Shown here: positions 61,295-64,000 of the stretch, piece after piece | Layout of the letters: each line of letters begins with the position of its first letter | Position numbering within the stretch: the first letter of the stretch is position 1 | Assembly: GCA_024195265.1 (NCBI GenBank) | Contig: JAJLRJ010000005.1 | Span: forward strand, 28,630,973 to 28,694,972 | Length of the DNA stretch: 64,000 nt | Source: Dendrophyllia cribrosa | Taxonomy: Eukaryota; Cnidaria; Anthozoa; Scleractinia; Dendrophylliidae | Reading direction: 5' to 3' | Translations under genes and position numbers: made by a program | The notes under the pieces: model-generated | Told to the model about the DNA's origin: nothing | The model's input: the letters and a program-made list of their open reading frames with translations, nothing else | Database searches by the model: none

Positions 61295-63372
61295 ATGGAA
61301 GAATCATCAGTTACCTCCCACAAGGGTAAGAAAATCAAACATTACCCTTTGTCGTACAAGATTGAAACAATTGAATATGCCGAGAAAAACAACAACACCA
61401 TGGCAGCTGACAAATTTAAAGTCGACCGAAAGTGAATCCGGGAGTGACGAAGTTAAAGAAGGAGATGCTCAAAGCACAAGTCCTGGAAACAAATGGCGCA
61501 AATAAGAAGAGGATTGAAGGAAGTAGCCGTAAACCCCTAGACACAGAAACAGGGGACCAGTTGCTTGAATGGATTTATGAAAGAAGATTGATCTCAGGGC
61601 CTTAGGGTGTCAAGAAAACTGGCAAAAGAAAAGTTAATGCATGAGGACATAGTTAATAGAATAAACTGGTTATGAAACTCAGTCAATCCTTTGTTACAAG
61701 TCTTTGTTCTCCATTTCTTTTGTTCGTTTGTCTGCCTTGACCGTGCACAAAACACAAAAGGTATTGAAATGCATATGAGCAACTGACCAGTAGAAACATT
61801 TGTGCTCACACGTTAAGCAAAACAATGTGCACGGTCACGGTTCATTCAACATAAAACAAAGCAGCTTTGTACACTTTTTTAGAATTTGTTGAGCTTCATA
61901 ACCAGTTTGTTCTAGTAACTATGATGAGGAGAAGGTCCGTAAAAGCGGCAAATGTTCTGATTTCAACACCAGCAACGGATAGCATAGATTAAAAATTTCA
62001 TGGGAAGCAATGGTCTTCGAAGTCTTTGAAAAAAAAAACCAACGCAGGCACAGCAAATTAAATTTTGAATGTCAGGAGACTTAAGTAATGCTCCACATAA
62101 GAACTATAGTAAACTTCATTGTTCTGCGGCATTGGCTCTTTCCCACAGAGAATATCTTTGATTTCAAGAATAGGGGAAGAGCTGATGGTTCATAATTATA
62201 TTTCATTATAAAAACAACGAAAATCCATTTGCGTCAAATACATTTTGGGAAATGTTCGTGCTTAACCAATCAGAATAGCAAACGAAAATAGCTAATAATT
62301 TTGCTTTTTTGACTAAGTTCCCCAAATACAATATCTTTTAAAACTTGCATGTTGTGCGATTGGGTCTCGAATTACTTGAAACCTTAAAAAAAAATTAGAC
62401 AAAATGCACCTTGAACCTTAACTTTTTAGCAGTTGACATTCCATTGTGCATTGCCGTTCAGCACTATCCTTCTTATGCGGATCATTACTTAAAATGAAGC
62501 ACGGTTATATTGATTGTAATATCATTGCTATGGATGAAAACGCTGCGTGGCAGAACATGTTATCAGATACAACTATGGACAGCACAGGCACTCAGTCAAC
62601 AGGCCACGAAAAGGTGAGAATCTCAGATTGCCTTGCCGGAAAAACCGACAGAGCAAAGCTGAAGCCCATGATTGTGTTTGTTGGAGCCAAGCACGTGGTA
62701 AAGAAAATAAAAGACGAATACAAAAGAAAGTGTTACATTGAATCGTCACCAAATGCCTAGATGAATGCCGACCTTACGAAAGACTGGGTTGAAAATGTAC
62801 TGAGGAAATGTTTATTTGGTCAGCGCTTATTAGCATGGGATTCTTTCCGTTGTCACACAACCGACTTTGTTACTGAAGAATTGTGTTAAAGCAGAGATTG
62901 GTGCAGTGCTCATTCCTGGCGGCAGCACAAACAACATTCAAGCGCCGGATGTCTAATAGAATACGTCATTCAAATTATATGCAACAGAGACAGAGAAGTC
63001 GATGAATGGATGGCAGGTGGAATCCACGAGTTCAATGCCAGTGGAAATATAAGAGGCACACCTAAGAAAGACCCTGGTCGTCTGGATACTGGCTTCGTGG
63101 GAGACCTCGATAACCAACTCATAATCTATTCCTTCAAGCATTGTGGATTGATCCTCGCTACTGACGCAGCGAAGACCATCTTGTCCATTGTGTAAAACCC
63201 AATCAGCCTTGTGCAGCAGGATTAGACCAACTCAAGGCTTTACACAAAGTTCTCTTGGGAGTAAAAGAAGAATCCCTTTATTGAAGGCCTAATAGATCAA
63301 GAGGTATATGACGATCTACATATCATTGAAGAGAATGACATCGAGGATGACGAGATGATCGATGTTTTTTAA
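61295..63372 (+). pseudogene. Decayed pogo/Tigger-like transposase
   Basis: The N-terminal part from 61295 shows a helix-turn-helix region (YPLSYKIETIEYAE-like, then REWRS/…KKRIEGSSRKPLDTETGD and LEWIYERR) over changing frames to about 61640. The DDE part resumes at 62488 with MKHGYIDCNIIAMDENAAWQ (first Asp), HEKVRISDCLAGKTDRAKLK, MIVFVGAKHVVKK, WDSFRCH (second Asp), then EWMAGGIHEFNASGN and IIYSFKHCGLILATDAAKTI, ending DDEMIDVF at 63372. At least four frameshifts or stops (about 61435, 62760, 62830, 62900, 63195). Catalysis is not possible as read. Confidence 0.8.
61640..61930. repeat. Inverted repeat within the pogo-like relic
   Basis: ACATAGTTAATAGAATAAAC-TGGTTATGAAACTCA at 61646 is the near-inverse of TTGAGCTTCATAACCAGTTT-GTTCTAGTAACTATG ending at 61922. 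About 285 bp; probably a fold-back MITE inserted between the two halves of the transposase. Confidence 0.7.
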
Positions 63373-63379
63373 ACATGCA

Positions 63380-64000
63380 TACCGATATATCTATACATAA
63401 ATTGTGTACTGGACTTGTTAAATGTCTCACTCAAAATCTTGTAAGACTCAGTTTTTTTATTTATCTATGTACCAATTTATTTATCTCCGTATTTTATTTG
63501 TAATGTGATTTCTTATTTATCTTTTTATTTCTAAAAGCACCCGCCTCGATTAGCTTGATGCTACCTGCGGGTGCCTATAATTTTGTAAATAATTTATTTG
63601 TTTAATAAAATGATGATGATGATGATAATCGTTTACTGGGACTACGGTATGCTCGATTACTAGCCGCTGCTTTAACAAACGAAAACTATTCACGTTGAAG
63701 TTACGTTTGCATGGATAATGTTGTAGATTTTTTTGTATAAAGATTTAACCAAAATAAAGTTACAGTTCGTTGAAAGAGTAACTTAATAAGCACCTACCTC
63801 GCTCAACCCCGTCCCCCTTAAAATAAGCACCCCCCCCCCCCCCCCCCCCCACCCCTTTTTGGCCAAAATTTTACATAAGCGCACAGGGAAATACGGTAAA
63901 CACTCGAGGACAGAGAGTAAAGGATCTTCCAGAAAGTACGAGGCCCAATTCTAAAACCAAAACAGTGGCTTAAAATGGAGCTAATTACAACAAATAATTT
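63380..64000. other. Intergenic or intronic tail
   Basis: Contains a GCACCCGCCTCGATTAGCTT…GCTACCTGCGGGTGC short hairpin at 63537-63574, a (GAT)n run at 63612-63627 and a poly-C tract at 63830-63850. No exon recognised. Confidence 0.4.

Overview
This is a piece of a eukaryotic (metazoan) genome, most likely a cnidarian and probably an anthozoan. The window is AT-rich. Its only convincing host coding sequence is a set of widely spaced, single-domain exons with canonical AG/GT borders. The introns are full of MITEs, Penelope-like (GIY-YIG) retroelement pieces, a LINE, a Tc1/mariner relic and a pogo-like relic. The taxonomic call rests on the mix of elements and on remembered similarity of several proteins to cnidarian predictions; no search was run.

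Host gene: nine exons on the + strand (1106-1187, 6840-7136, 12069-12413, 17715-17990, 19479-19778, 29563-29853, 53572-53874, 57166-57468, 59269-59622) encode a run of immunoglobulin domains followed by fibronectin type III domains. Every junction checked is phase 1. They look like the extracellular part of one large adhesion or receptor gene that continues beyond both window edges.

The main find is a nearly complete Polinton/Maverick, a virus-like self-synthesising DNA element, at 30413-50592. It lies in the 23.7-kb intron between the exons at 29.6 and 53.6 kb. It carries terminal inverted repeats, is flanked by a 5-bp duplication (ATGGT), and has split a copy of a local MITE (left part 30234-30412, right part 50593-50960). 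It encodes a protein-primed-type family B DNA polymerase, a retroviral-type integrase, an A32/FtsK-HerA-like packaging ATPase, a probable double-jelly-roll major capsid protein, two tandem paralogous candidate minor capsid proteins, and a 606-610 aa structural candidate with a membrane tail. It also encodes several small membrane or coiled-coil proteins, a probable poxvirus-VLTF3-like late transcription factor, a YqaJ-like exonuclease with two in-frame stops, and a C2H2 zinc-finger protein. Most integrase and structural genes share an A/T-rich plus TATATAC box ending 3-20 bp before the ATG. The transcription factor gene has a different, duplicated upstream box. The two outermost genes both start inside the terminal repeats. 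Four genes carry one extra base in a short C/G run. A 2.4-kb palindromic TTAA-flanked element has inserted into the right terminal hairpin.

Other regions: 1-29.5 kb is intronic with many repeats, plus a RecQ-like helicase exon enclosed by a perfect 35-bp inverted repeat (23.5-24.7 kb) and a Crypton-like recombinase first exon (28.0 kb). 50.6-64 kb holds a Tc1/mariner relic, a 417-bp tandem duplication, a tRNA-like sequence split by a short Penelope insertion, nested MITEs and a decayed pogo-like transposase. Several poly-C tracts of 20-30 bases occur.
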